Assembly (NCBI RefSeq): GCF_010389155.1
Contig: NC_057761.1
Location: 16,432,501 to 16,496,500, forward strand
DNA from: Erigeron canadensis
Taxonomy: Eukaryota; Streptophyta; Magnoliopsida; Asterales; Asteraceae
Length of the DNA: 64,000 nucleotides
Direction: 5' to 3'
Positions 11,191 through 22,589 of the stretch are shown here, piece by piece. Both the position numbers and the translations under genes were made by a program. The notes under the pieces are model-generated. The model was not told where the DNA came from. It did no database searches and saw only the letters and a list, made by a program, of their open reading frames with translations. Within the stretch, counting starts at the first letter, position 1, and the number at the start of each line of letters is the position of its first letter.

Positions 11191-13812
11191 TAACCTACTT
11201 TAGGTACCCACTTGAAGACGGGTCCTTTGTGGTTAGTTAAAACAGGCAGGGGATATAACTTAGGAAATGCATTCAAACATGCTTTTGAATCAACATAAGC
11301 ATTAACAAGCACATCATCAATAAGCACATTTGAATAAAAAGTACCAACATTCACATGAGAATTAAAAGTAACATGTCTACAAGCATTCACATCAACCACA
11401 CGAGTACAGGAATTAAAATTGTTTACAAGCTCACAAGGCCTTGCCTTGGCACATTCAACATTATTTAACAAAGATGAATTGTTTGAATTAATAGGAACAC
11501 CCTTCTTCCTATTACCAGCCTTTCTCCTCCGTCTTTTCTTCTTTTTCTCAACATGCATTTGATTACTAGTGGACTTAGGTACTAAAGTTTTAGCAACCCA
11601 TTTAGCATCACTAGTTATGCTCTTTCCACCTGTTGAATTGAAACTAAGAAGATTAGAACGAGGGGTTTTAAACATTTTCATCCTTTTAGAATTTTTTGGT
11701 GGTGAGGAAACTTCTTGCTTCTTTGGTTTATCATGAGAGAACCATCCATATCTATCCCTATATCTAGTTGTACCATTAGATGCATCCTTATTTAGCAAAA
11801 CTGAGCTAGACTTAGACACCTTAGGTAAAGACTAGATTGAGAGCTAGAAGGAGAAGCATTAGGATAGTCTTTTGTAAGTTTCACTTTGGTGTACTTTGAT
11901 CTGGGTGTGGTCTCAGCTTGTTCCTTTTTGACATGTTTAACTGGGGTAGGAATCTTTGGTTCTAACTTAATGGTCTTTTGTTCAGTCTTGACGAGTTTGG
12001 TCTTAACTCGTTCCTTTGAACAATATGAATGGAGCTTTGGACAATGGATTTTGAGATTCCTCTTTTGTTTCAACTTTGATTTTGGTAGATTCAATCTTTT
12101 TCTCAGTTTCTGAATCAAAAACATATTCTCCCTCCATGAATTTATCAAAATCATCTTTTGTGAAAAATTTCAATGAAGGTTGATTAGTTTCAAATTCTTT
12201 TGAAAGTTTTGAAAAATCAGGAATCTTGGTGTCCAACTTCACATCATGGATAGTCTCGGAAATTATGTCAACTTGAACTGACACATCTTTGGTCTCATAA
12301 GAAAACTGAGTAGAAGTATCAACACCTATACTAGCACTAAGCTTAAGGTGAACAACTAACTCATCAATTGAATTGCATGTGTAAAACCTATAGAAGTACC
12401 ATATCAAAATTAAACTATGTGTAAGTTCTTCATCAGATAAATCAGATTGCACATAATCATCAGCTATAAGACTAGCAGTATTTTGACAAGTGCATTCATG
12501 AGAATCAGTCAAGGTTTGAGTGGAGGAATTTGTAGATGAATCACAGGTAGTTTGGGTAGAATGGTCTACTAAAGTACTTAGGTCAGTTTGAGTAGAAACA
12601 TTCACACAAACTTTCTTAGTATCAACAACAATACATTTATCCTCTGAAATCGGACTTTGAGACTTGAGGTGATTAATAACATTTTGTTGAGATTCTACCT
12701 TTTGTTGTAAACCTTCTATTTGTTTTTCCAAAAATGTGGTTGGAACATACACTTTAGTTGGTTTTGATGGAGAACCGATAGATTATTGGTTTTGAAAATT
12801 TGATACAATTTCTTCCAATTTAAAAATTGTAGATTCTTTAGTTTTGTACGAAGCATTTATTGCATCATAATTAACCAAAAATTTATCTTTAGGTATCCTC
12901 TCAACTTCATCAGTCTCAAATTCGTCATCCAATGGACGAATAAATTGTTGTACCATACCAAGTCGAAGGAATTTTTCATCATACAAAGGTCCAATTTCTT
13001 CTTTGGCTTGTGAAATTCTCAAATCCCAACTCGATAAGAAGATCCTTTTTATCAATTTTTGACTTGTTGAAATAGGCTGTGAAATCCAAGAGAAGGTTTT
13101 GTTCAACTTTATATAACTTTTCTACATAGAAAAGTATATTCTTTTTAAATTCCTCAACTTGGTTTTCAAGATTCTCAATCTCTATGCCATTTAGAAAACA
13201 ATTATGATTTAAATCAGAATTCTTCCTTTCGAGTTCAACATTGTTTGGTTTAGCTTCTTGGAGCTTTTTATTGAGAATATCAACATCCATTTGTCTAGCA
13301 TTTGCCCGAAACCATTCATTGGTCTTTTGAGTTTCAAGATCTTGATTGACTTTTTCAAGATCATGAATGGTCTTTTCAAGATTGACATTTTTGTAATAAC
13401 TTAGAATCAGGAGAGGCATTCAACTCACATTCTTTAACCAACGTTTTATCTTTGAATGTTTGAAATTATTGTTTAATAGCATCATATTCAAAAAGTAATT
13501 TTGAATGTTCTTCAAGAAGCTTTGAAAATTCACTTTTAGAAAATGAAATGCTATTTTTCAACTTTTTGTTTGTGTTGGTTAAAGATATGATCTGAGTTGT
13601 CAAGTTTGATAAGCTAATCTACATGACTCTTTATCTTTTATCAATGAAAAAGTAGAGTCGAGATTTACCTCATCATCCGGGTATTTATCATCAGTGCTTT
13701 CTGCTTCAAAGACTTTGTCTTTGGCCAACCTCGCCATAAAGCAAACATTAGCAGAGACATCTTCATCCTCATCATCGGAGAGTAATAGCCATTTGTCATC
13801 TTCAGCGAGCAA
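11190..13812 (-). pseudogene. Copia B long hydrophilic/coiled-coil spacer between zinc knuckle and protease
   Basis: Several overlapping minus-strand frames (13600-13812, 12979-13419, 12783-13106, 12003-12752, 11190-11819) together encode Lys/Glu/Asn/Gln-rich, coiled-coil-like sequence. It includes basic clusters such as KKKKRRRRKAGNRKK near 11520. Long charged spacers of this kind occur in Sirevirus Gag proteins, and coiled coils there can mediate protein contacts. No catalytic domain is visible. Frame changes show the region has decayed. Confidence 0.65.
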
Positions 13813-13824
13813 TGCATGTCTAGC

Positions 13825-14950
13825 TTAAACTTGTTTGGCTAACAGCATCTTCTGCTTGTAATACTCATAATTCCGCTTTCGAGGTTGCTTGCAATCAATA
13901 GCAAAATGACCAGGGATACCACAATTGTAGCACTTTTTGTCTGATGCCTTACCCTTCTCAGCAACTTGTTTCTCATTAGCTTCCTTCTTCTCACCATGCT
14001 TTGATCCACTTGCTTCACCTTGTTCATGACTCTTAAGATGATAGTGATCCTTCTTGGAAAATGCACTTGTAGAAGAAGTGCGGAGATTGTTGTTTGTTGG
14101 CCTCGCTTTGTAAAATTTTCTCTTGAAATTCTTTGTTACCGCGGCAAGAGCTTGATATAGATCATCTGAAACACCATCTCTTGTAGCCAGCAAATCATCT
14201 CCCTCCTCATCAGACGAAGAAACAACTACCATTTGCCTCTTAAGAGCTTCAGAAACTTTCTTCTCAACAATCAATGCCAAAGGATCAGAAGATACAACTT
14301 CTGGCATTTTGCTTGATGAAGCTTTGTTTAGAACTTGGTTTTCATTGAGTTTGAAAGATTCATAAAGAGTATGAATGGTGAACTTGGTCAGATTTTGATG
14401 TTGCTTGATCTGTGTTCCAAAATCTTCCCATTCTAGACCAAGAGCTTTGATGAATTTGATGTTTAACTCAATCTCTATTTTTCATTCATTACATTGCAGA
14501 TCTGTAGTAGACAGCTTCAAGAGATTCATTTGGCAATTTCGTGAAGTTGTCAAACTCAATCAAAACATTGATCAATCGAATTGTTGAAGTCACGTCAGCT
14601 CCTTCTATCTGTCTTGCCACCTCATCCCATATCTCCTTGGCTATATCATATGAATCAACTGAGCCATAGATTTCATCTGGTAGAGCTTTGTATAAGCATG
14701 ATCTAGCTTTGTTATCTGCAGTTGTTCGATCTTTTTGTTCAGCATTCAAAAGATCAAGAGTCAGTATTGCACCAGTAGTGGGATGGCGATGAACTGCAAG
14801 TCCATTAAGGATGGAATCTTTAAGCATATGACCATTTGGTTGACTTTCCACATAGTCCATAAATCTTTTCTTCCATAGTCCATAGGAACCACGGTAGAGA
14901 ACTGGAGGTCTTGTATCTGAACCCAAAGCCAATGCTTCACGAGAAGCCAT
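13825..14950 (-). pseudogene. Copia B Gag with UBN2-type domain and CCHC zinc knuckle
   Basis: The start at 14950 gives MASREALALGSDTRPPVLYR, typical of Copia Gag, followed by a UBN2-type capsid-like domain (WKKRFMDYVESQPNG, then YKALPDEIYGSVDSYD). The 153-codon frame ends at 14489. Translation continues in another frame to 14307, where 13825-14307 carries the CCHC knuckle CYNCGIPGHFAIDC (about 13910-13955). Gag packages the element RNA. A frameshift after YYRSAM near 14490 splits the protein in two. Confidence 0.88.
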
Positions 14951-16026
14951 TTGAAATTGATTTGATTTGAAACTTGAATTGAATTAAGAGTTGAAGGTAA
15001 AACAGGAATTGAGACGATCTTAGAGAGAATCATCCTGGTGAGATCGTTTTAGGGTTTGAGAATGAAAAATGAAATGATCTTGTTGAAGATCGTCCTGTAT
15101 ATTTGTGGAAATGAAGAATTTTTCCAAGTATTTTGGAAAGAATTGGACAGAGTAATAGTATGTAATGGAATGAAAGAAATTTGAGCAAAACCAATCAATA
15201 AGATCAGTTACCCAAGAAGTGTGTGATTCCCAATCACAACAACTTCAAATGATCAACCAAAACACACCAATGTACAAGGGAACTGGGACGGTCTTCAAAG
15301 GAACTGGGACGATCTTGGCAAGATCGTCCTAAGTTCAGTGTGCTGGGACGGTCTTGTTGAGATCGTCCTAGCTTTCTTTCCTGAAAACTTTTAGATGTAA
15401 ACACTTTCCAAGTGTTTGAATTGACCAAACCAATCCTTGCGGATTAATTAGCCACAAACAAACACTACACCACACACCACTTGTCAGAACGATCTTGTGA
15501 GGATCGTCCTACAAGCCACAAATCACTTAGAATGAAAAATGAGAAGTTTAAAGGCTGAGACGATCTTGTGAAGATCGTCCTAGCCAAGATCGTTCTACTG
15601 TCATCTTCTTCGTCAGAACATCAGTTTCACACACAAAGAATTCAAAAAGCTTCAATAACTTTTGATTTACTAGGAGTTAGAACTTGAAATCACTTGCAAA
15701 CTGATTGTTTTCACCTCAGCTACACATCTATGAACAAAATTCAACACAAAACACAACCAATTCGAATCCCAAAAAATCACGCTAAAACTCTAAAATTCAA
15801 ACTCAAGATTTAGATCGAATTAGAACTTGAAACTTGACAGGATTATGTTTTTAACTATCAGGAATCTATTGGTGAACAAATATCTGTGATTTTATGTGAT
15901 TTGTGAGGTGAAATTTTGAAGAACAGTGAAGAGAAAATGACTAACAAAAAAACTTTTTGATTTTGTTTTTTTTTTTGATAAATCTGTGACAGAATTCAGA
16001 TATGGATCGAATCACAATGATGTTTT
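14951..16026 (-). other. Copia B 5' leader with repeated hairpin motif
   Basis: The 1.1 kb between primer site and Gag start has no gene. Between about 15011 and 15600 it carries at least six copies or near copies of an inverted repeat of the form GGACGATCTT-loop-AAGATCGTCC. The best copy (15307-15316 with 15320-15329) is a perfect 10-bp stem around a 3-base loop. Others are near 15072-15096, 15346-15370, 15486-15511 and 15557-15580. Family-specific palindromic repeats are known from Sirevirus non-coding DNA, usually near the polypurine tract. Here they lie in the RNA leader, where they could fold. Confidence 0.75.
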
Positions 16027-16038
16027 GCTCTGATACCA
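16027..16038 (-). other. Primer binding site of Copia B (tRNA-Met type)
   Basis: The minus strand reads TGGTATCAGAGC two bases inside the 5' LTR, the standard initiator tRNA-Met primer site of plant Copia elements. It fixes the orientation of Copia B and the LTR end at 16041. Confidence 0.93.
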
Positions 16039-16040
16039 CA

Positions 16041-16375
16041 TGATATTACACGATTTCACTACCGAATTCACGTCATCAATGGCGGTTTTTGGTGAGTGTG
16101 TGTTCTTGGTGTTTGTGTGTGTTTTGAGAGAGAAAGTGTGTGTGTAAAGGAAAGTTGGCTGATTGGAATTAATTAGAATGGTGAAGGTTACAATGATTGT
16201 GTATGTGTTCAAAGTTATGATTACTAAGGCATGAGGGGTATTTATAGGCTAACTACACAATTATGCTAATTATCACAATTAGCCCCTCAACCTTAGTAAT
16301 CATTTACGTATGACTTAACAACAAGAAAGACCTCTAATCTAAATTACATATTATCACTATTTTGGATTTTTAACA
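16041..16375 (-). repeat. 5' LTR of Copia B
   Basis: This 335-bp LTR has canonical TG and CA ends and is followed by the duplicated target CAAAC (16376-16380). A minus-strand TATA-like box lies near 16239-16248 (reading CCTATAAATA). About nine substitutions separate it from the 3' LTR. Confidence 0.96.
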
Positions 16376-16380
16376 CAAAC

Positions 16381-16950
16381 AAACACAAAAACAACCAAAC
16401 TAAACTAAAATGATAAAAATTGTTACTTTCTTGTTCAACCACCCGACTGATAAAAAGACAAGTAGCCTAAGTCGATTATCGACCGATAGTTCTTCATAAA
16501 CAAATTAATGAACCTAGAGAATCTTTGGCCAAGGAAACTTGAATAATCTACTACTTACATTTATATAGAACAAAAAGCAATTTACTATTAAACAAAATAA
16601 CCTAATGCATGAAAAATAAAACACATACATGGGTTACATCCCAAGAAGCGCTAAGTTTACCGAGTCTTTAGCCAGATTCATTCCCTAAGCTTACCATGGC
16701 GGGGTCTTAAACGCCCCCACACTTAAAGTGTCGGGCGGTTTTCGTGAATAAGGTGAATAAAATGTAAATTTAATCTTAATCAATACCCAAACCATTTCTT
16801 TCACCTCAACAAAAAACCATTTCATTTTTAAGATGTCAAAATCCTTTGTTTTCTTTTCAATATTCATCTTAAAAATCCAACCTTTCATCCCTAACGTATA
16901 CCATTTCAAGAGTACCCTTATGACACCGAACCTTTAAGTATTTCATGTTA
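16381..16950 (-). other. Continuation of Athila-like internal sequence
   Basis: The sequence resumes the Athila-like element directly after the duplicated CAAAC of Copia B. It is non-coding. The minus strand carries CCCGACACTTTAAGTGTGGG (16717-16736), the kind of purine-rich 'taagtgtggggg' phrase seen in plant Gypsy 3' regions. The right boundary with the Tat fragment is not sharp; I place it between about 16930 and 17080 by change of sequence style. Confidence 0.45.
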
Positions 16951-18328
16951 AGTCTTATGTCCGTCCATTCTAAAGGGTTGGGAGCTAAAGGGTTGGTGGT
17001 TAGGTCCAAAGACAACATTGATATGTTGACTAGACACATTTTAAGAGAACGCAGTAATACCTATTTTTAACAACAAGCTCCCGGATCAACCACGCTTTAA
17101 AACCTATCCATACAAATCCTAGAGAAGCATGAGCCGATAACCTATTCACTATATTAAAAACCTTTTTCACCAACAGCAAAGCCGAAGCTGTATATCAGAA
17201 CCTTCTCAAGAAAAAGCGACACAACTAAGGAAAATATTGAGCTTACACACGAAGCTCCTTCATCACCAACGAGCATGGCATACGCATACACTTGGGCGAC
17301 ATAAAGCAGCATCCTACTTGATCACAGCAAGTTAACAGGCTTAGACCCATTATCAGGGATATAAGTTTTGGAAACAATACATAGATTTTGAAGTAACCTA
17401 GGAAGCTCCGGGATAAATATGGTCGAAGGAACCGCAAGAGTACCACGAGTACCTACGAAAAAAGCCGACAATGACAAAACATCAAACCCGATGGACATGA
17501 AAGTCTCATCCGCAGATCATCATCAGTCCAACCATGACATTTAGGCAATTCCCCTAATTATCACAGGGGAAAAAGTCGGATAATCAAATGATATAATGGG
17601 CAAAGGACAAGGACGGAACGGATAATACCAGACGGAGGACACCAATGACGGAGAGCTTACTCGGATTTGCTTCCAATTGATATTTTTTGGAGTCTAACAC
17701 GACAGCCTCTTGCCAGTCTCTCCTATTAGACTGGGGGGCTTGATGATATACCCCTCCGAAGCTCTTCCTCCGTATGTAAATCTGCTATTACGAAGGCTGC
17801 TTAAGGACGATTTCTGCCAGAAATACGGAGCTCGCCTCCGTCAGAACGGAGCTCACCTCAAGAGAACGGAGCTCCGCCAAATATATAGGAAATCTCTTAT
17901 TTTCTTCCTTCTAAAGAAAATGTATGTTTCCTTATCTTTTATTATGATAATATATTTATTATATGGCATGTAAATCCCATAAACATGTCTACCATATCTT
18001 GTACCCAAAACGATGGGGTATCCCCCTAAAACCCTAACTTATCCCCCAAGATAAGTTAGTCTTATATAAAGAGGTCATCCCCTCACGAATAAGGCATCAA
18101 GTTCTTTCTACGAGATACTAAGCCTTATTCACCCGAACACCTAAGGTGGCCTTCTCCTCTACGGAGTCGTCTCCACCACCAACACAAACACACCCGATCT
18201 TGTGGCGTTAAGCTTCACAAGGCTTTACACCGATAGGGAATCGCCTACGAATCGGTCAAAACCCTTCCTTGTTTCGTTCGGAGGACCATGCGGTTTTTTG
18301 ATCAAACACTAGTCTTTGTCGAAAAGTC
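16951..18328 (+). mobile_element. 5'-truncated Tat-type Gypsy fragment with PPT and 3' LTR
   Basis: A polypurine tract AGACTGGGGGGCT (17728-17740) is followed at once by an LTR-like block starting TGATGATATACC at 17741. This PPT-LTR junction is characteristic of plant Tat-lineage Gypsy elements. The upstream part (about 16950-17727) has no long frame and fits a Tat 3' non-coding region. No 5' LTR, gag or pol of this element is present, so it is a 5'-deleted piece. It replaces the first ~245 bp of the Athila-like 5' LTR. Confidence 0.6.
17741..18308 (+). repeat. 3' LTR of Tat-type fragment
   Basis: The block runs from TGATGATATACC to GATCAAACA, with TG and CA ends. It contains a TATA box (TTATATAAA, 18062-18070) followed by a pyrimidine-rich leader (about 18075-18250). 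The right end is tentative, since 20 further bases (18309-18328) separate it from recognisable Athila-like LTR sequence. Confidence 0.55.
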
Positions 18329-18500
18329 TTGTGGCTTCGTGTTAAGCTGAGTAGAGACATTTGTCTTCACTTGCACGCCTTGTGAACCTATCATAACATG
18401 TCATCCCATTAAGTACCAAAATTTCACATTTCTTAACTTATTTGGACATCAAAACACGACCTACCAATATAGGAAATAATTACAAAACGGACGCTCATCA
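18329..18500 (-). repeat. Truncated 5' LTR of Athila-like element
   Basis: This matches 3358-3527, with the same order and scattered substitutions, and ends in CGCTCATCA next to the ATAGT target duplication. About 245 bp of the LTR that should lie to its left are replaced by the Tat-type fragment. The primer site and any gag of the element are therefore lost. Confidence 0.75.
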
Positions 18501-19040
18501 ATAGTCCAAGTGTATCATGAATATTCATCCACAAATAGTAAAGTGTATCTACTATCCTTTAGACTTTGGACATTCACTGGACCAAAAAGATCCATGTGAA
18601 GAAGATGAAAGCAACCTTTAATAGAATTGGCTTGCTTTGTCTTGAAAGTAGAGATGAGGAAGGCCACAAACCAAGTTATTTTTGGCCAGAGATTTGATTG
18701 TTTTGAAGTTCACATACGACATACGTTTGTGCCACAACCAGCTTAGTTCAGCTGCTGACTTGGTAAAGAAACAAGTCTCACTGTCAGTCTTGACAGAAGT
18801 GAAGTCAACCAGATAGACATCTCGTTTTCTTGGAGCAACCAAGACAACTTCCTTGTTTATATTGACAATAGTGCTTTGATGTTTATCAAGAATCAATTTG
18901 TAGTCAGCATCACACAGTTGAGTGATGCTTATAAGGTTATGTTTCAACCTATTTACATAAGCAACCTTGGTGAACCTTGTGAGACCATTTGAGAGAAGTC
19001 CATAACTTTTAGTTTGTCTAGTGGAATTATCCCTAAACAC
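18501..19040 (-). pseudogene. Copia A GAG-pre-integrase domain and integrase N-terminal part
   Basis: The frame 18618-19040 has LSWLWHKRMSYVNFKTIKSL, the GAG_pre-integrs signature. After a frame change it continues through FHLLHMDLFGPVNV (first catalytic Asp, near 18580-18600) to VDEYS and YTW just before the insertion point at 18500. One TGA lies in the expected R codon of YSRYTW. The integrase continues at 3110 beyond the nested elements. The zinc-binding Cys pair expected after CGLP is disrupted. Confidence 0.82.
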
Positions 19041-19160
19041 TACAGTTGGCCAGCAACCTCTACATAGTTATCCAGGAGGGTCTTACAGCCAGTCATGTGT
19101 TTTGAACAACCACTCTCCAAGTACCATACTCCCTTTCCAGCGAGCCCTACATCGATATAA
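19041..19160 (-). pseudogene. Copia A aspartic protease remnant with altered active site
   Basis: Minus-strand translation gives WYLESGCSKHMTGCKTLLDN. The family signature is D-S-G at this point; here the codon at 19115-19117 is GAG (Glu), so the catalytic aspartate appears replaced. A TAG follows within 20 codons. The protein would have processed Gag-Pol, and this copy should be dead. Confidence 0.72.
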
Positions 19161-22100
19161 CAGAAGGATTTAGATGGGTTCACTATTAAACTCGCTGACA
19201 GGTAGATCAACAGAGTTAAAAGGAATAGCTTCAGAGTTTTCCTTTTCAGCTGCTGTAGAAGGTAAGGAGGAAAAGTTCCATACCATCGAATGGTGTTATG
19301 GTGTTGCCGCTATCAAGGAAGACCATGTTGCTGACAACATATGTATCACTGAATTCAACTATGACCACTGGTTCGCCAAACTCATTAGGTATAATCCTTT
19401 GTAAATGAGGGATAAATACATGTTGTGTTGAAATGAAGTCAGCAATGTTTTCTTCAGTGAGAACTGTTGCATCTCCTGCATTAGTTCTCCTACATTAGTT
19501 TCTGGTTCAGCAGAAGAAGAATTATCGCTGATTTTAGTAGAGAAAGAGGCAGCAGTTAAGGAAGGAGGATTGGGCTAAATGACAACTTCAAGAGCATCCC
19601 TAGCATTGTCATCATCACATTCAGAGGCAACATGACCTTTGCTGCCACATAAGTAGCATTTCTTACAAGAGGTGCTACCTTTATTATTCTGAATGAGAAA
19701 TTCCCTTAGCTGAGAAGAAAGATCATTAACTCGCTATGTAAACTCATTAATTTAAGGCTCAGGGGAGGAAGATGCCTTATTCTTTTGTTTTGACTTATGC
19801 TAGTGCTTCAACATAAGTTGAGGCATCTTAGGAGTTAGATCCAAGATGGACTTACTATTTGGATCCTGAGATTGAGAAGTAGAGGGATTTTGTGATCCTT
19901 TAACAATACTCCAAGCTTGTTTAACAGCAGAATGAGGAGAGGGACCATGGTGCATGAGACTGATGTACTCTTTTGGGAGTGATAGATATGGATTGCTGAT
20001 TTGGAGTTGCTGACCTCATTTGCCTATGAGGTATACTCACTTTTTGGAGTAAAGGATCTCTCTTGCTGATCCAAGTGTCCTCTTTGAGGAGTGACATGTC
20101 TTACTTGTTGATGTGGCAAGTATCCTCATTAAGGAGTGACAGCTCTTACTTGCTGATGTGGCAAGTGTCCTCTTTGAGGAATGATAGACCTGTTTTGGGA
20201 ATGAGGCATTCTTCCCTTTTTAGGAATGTTGTGCCTCATCTTAGAGGAAATGGGCATAGATTTTGATGCCTGATGATGAAGCAGCTTATCAGCAGATTTG
20301 ACTTGAGAAGTGACTACTTGTTGATATCGAGCATTGTTGAACCTGACGAGTCTTTTCATGAGATGCTCATGCTGATCAACTTTACTGTCATCATGGGAAG
20401 GAGTTTGTTGAGAAGATCATATTTGGTTGAGATACAACTTGTTGAGGTTGCTGATTGACAAGATTAGCTCGCTGAGGCGTGCTATAGTCATAAGGGACTA
20501 CAACTTTACTTCTTTTGAAGGGTTCAACAGCCTTGATGGTAAGTTGCTGAGGAGCGACAGATTTAAAACCATCACTGAAAATGTCCCCTTCAAAGGATTC
20601 CCTAGAAGAATATTGAATTTTTCCTTCATTTGGCATCATACCAATAATAGGAAGATGAGGATAGGGGTTACTGGCGCTTGTCGAAGAGCTTGCACCATTT
20701 CCCTCAGCGGAGGCAGGTAGGTCGTCAGAGAGAGAAGAGGTTGAACCAGCGTCCATTTCAGTATGATAGTCATTAAGACCTTTAATGAAATACCATTTTT
20801 TCATCTCCCCGAGAGACATAACTGCAGAAGGAGGAATGGCAATATCTGGTTTCACATCGTGAGCGAATAGGTCAGAATGAGTGGTAGCAACTTGATAGTC
20901 ACCACCAATATTTGCCTAAACTTGGGCAGTGACTAGTTCATTTAGACAGTTGTGGTGAAACCTAGAAGCTTTTGACCAGGAGGTTACAATCTTCTTTAGG
21001 TCAGAAACTTCATGCTTGAGTTATTCATTTTCAAGCTGAAGTTTTTGCACCAGCAACTAATGAGATTGAAGTTCAACATGAACATTTCTCAGCTCACTGA
21101 GTTTTTCAGATTTTTCACTTAACTCTAGGCAGACAGAGTCAGGTTTAGATTGGAGTTCAGCTCGTATGGATTCAACAAACTAGATGTCATAAGATAAGGA
21201 CTCAAGGATTTTAGATTTGTCCTCATATGTGGCTGCTAAGTGAGCACATACCTTTTTGATGGTGACATTTACCCACTGATTAGAGGAAACTTGGTCTTTT
21301 GTCAGTGCATCGCCATCAACAAGTGCCATCAAGCACATCGCATCAACGTACTCCTCGTTATCTGAATCATCTGGTTCAGCCCAGTCATGCTCTTCAGCAA
21401 CCAGACCTTTGGCTGGAGTTTTGGCCTCCTCCATTTCGGCCACTTTTGCCTTGAGTTGGTAGTACGTGTTCTTGTACTCATCAACAAATTTAGAAGTGTT
21501 AGGTTTAGGGCTAGCAGGAGTTAGAATAGCAACTCTGCACTCCTTTTGGTAGTGTCCCTTCCTACCACATCTCCAACACTCTTCTTGAGATTTATCAACA
21601 AGAGGCTTATAGGCAATAACCGAATTACGGTTATTCCACCCTTTTGTGTACCTCTTTCCAACAACTAAAGCAACGTCCATAAAGTCACTAAACATCTCTT
21701 GTTTCTCTTCAGCATCGAGATCATTAATAAGAGATTGAATAGAGGGAGGAAGATTTGGGGTGCTGGCACCAATATTAAGATTATTAGGCTCCGTAGAGAC
21801 AATGGCAAGAGGGTTAGTAACATAATAAGCAGAAGTACTAGTAGAAGAAGAAAAAGAAGAAGAAGAACCACTTCGTCATTCTTCAGCAGCAGCTCTTAGG
21901 TTTTGAGCAAGGGCTCATTCTTCAAGTTGAAGCATACCAAAGAGAGATTCTAAAACTAGAGTCTGAATCTGCTTTATGGTTCGAATTATTTGTCTTAATC
22001 CTTGCCATTTGATAGAAAGACTATCAATGAACTTATGGTACACCTCAAAATTATCATGGGCAATGCCAATATTAGTCATATCATTCAGCAACCCTTCGGA

Positions 22101-22589
22101 TCGGGTATAAGTGCTATCAAGACTTTCATCCGGTTGAGCAAAGAATTTTTCATAAACACGTTTTAGATCAATTTCTTGTAGCAATAGTGTCAGCAGAGCC
22201 TTCTTACATGCTGCACAACCTATCACAGACTTGTTTAGAAGTAGGATATTTGATAATGAGCTTTATGATGTCAGTAGGAAGAGTGGTGACAATCATGTTT
22301 TTAAGTTTGGAATCAAGATTTACCAGCCTCCACTCATCATCAGTCAATTGTACCTCTGGTTTGACCATTTCAGTCACTATCTCAGGAGTATCAGTAGTAG
22401 CTCCTGGTGTTCTTTGAACCATAGTGGGTACAAATGGACCTTGAGTCAGAATGGTCATTAAGTATGTACACCCACTATGTATAGTAGCAATCTTTCCTTC
22501 CAAGATCCAAAGTCATCTACCTCGAATCTTGGTGGAATCGACACATAACCAAAGTCACGTGTATTTACTAATGTGAGTACAACAGTCAT
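19161..22589 (-). pseudogene. Copia A Gag with two CCHC zinc knuckles (degenerate)
   Basis: The likely start is the ATG at 22589. After a frameshift near 22500, frames 22204-22503 and 21915-22226 give a UBN2-type Gag domain (WRLVNLDSKLKNMIVTTLP, FAQPDESLDSTYTRSEGLLN). Frame 21180-21695 has the first knuckle CWRCGRKGHYQKEC (21537-21578). Frame 20391-20855 and neighbours are Ser/Pro/Gln-rich and disordered-looking. A second knuckle CYLCGSKGHVASEC lies at 19617-19658. Many stops separate the pieces. Two knuckles this far apart suggest an extended Gag; Copia E shows the same layout. Confidence 0.8.
20020..20190. repeat. 45-bp coding tandem repeat in Copia A Gag region
   Basis: About three and a half diverged copies of a 45-bp unit lie here. 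Matching points are CCAAG at 20071, GCAAG at 20116 and GCAAG at 20161, each followed by GTCCTC or ATCCTC and TGAGGA or TAAGGA. Because 45 is a multiple of three, the minus strand encodes a 15-residue repeat around RGHLPHQQVRAVTP. This probably reflects slippage-driven expansion of a disordered Gag segment. Confidence 0.75.

Larger units (their letters stand above)
4540..16375 (-). mobile_element. Copia B: complete Sirevirus-like Copia element, 11.8 kb
   Basis: Both LTRs are exactly 335 bp (4540-4874 and 16041-16375) and the target duplication CAAAC is perfect (4535-4539 and 16376-16380). The minus-strand order is 5' LTR, primer site, 1.1-kb leader, gag with zinc knuckle, long spacer, protease, integrase, RT, RNase H, 2.8-kb 3' non-coding region, PPT and 3' LTR. 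By eye the LTRs differ at about nine sites, so this is a relatively young insertion compared with Copia A. Integrase and RT catalytic motifs are intact, but stops and frameshifts in gag, protease, RT and RNase H make it non-autonomous now. Confidence 0.95.
3111..18500 (-). mobile_element. Small Athila-like Ty3/Gypsy element nested in Copia A integrase
   Basis: The two outer ends carry matching inverted 9-mers: TCATGAGCG at 3111 and its near reverse complement CGCTCATCA ending at 18500. Flanking 5-mers are ATAAT (3106-3110) and ATAGT (18501-18505), a target duplication with one mismatch. Removing the insert rejoins the Copia A integrase frame across the aromatic W-T-I-F site. Direct repeats 3359-3527 and 18329-18500 are the LTR copies. 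The only internal sequence I assign to it is 3528-4539 plus about 16381-16950, with no gag or pol, so it is non-autonomous or heavily deleted. Athila affinity is suggested by the style of its non-coding 3' region (a run around GAGGTCAAGCAAAGG before the PPT) and is an inference. Confidence 0.72.

Noticed and set aside
19174..19404. 76-codon plus-strand frame in Copia A
   Set aside because: It is antisense to Copia A Gag-Pol sequence and has no family resemblance; it is a shadow frame.
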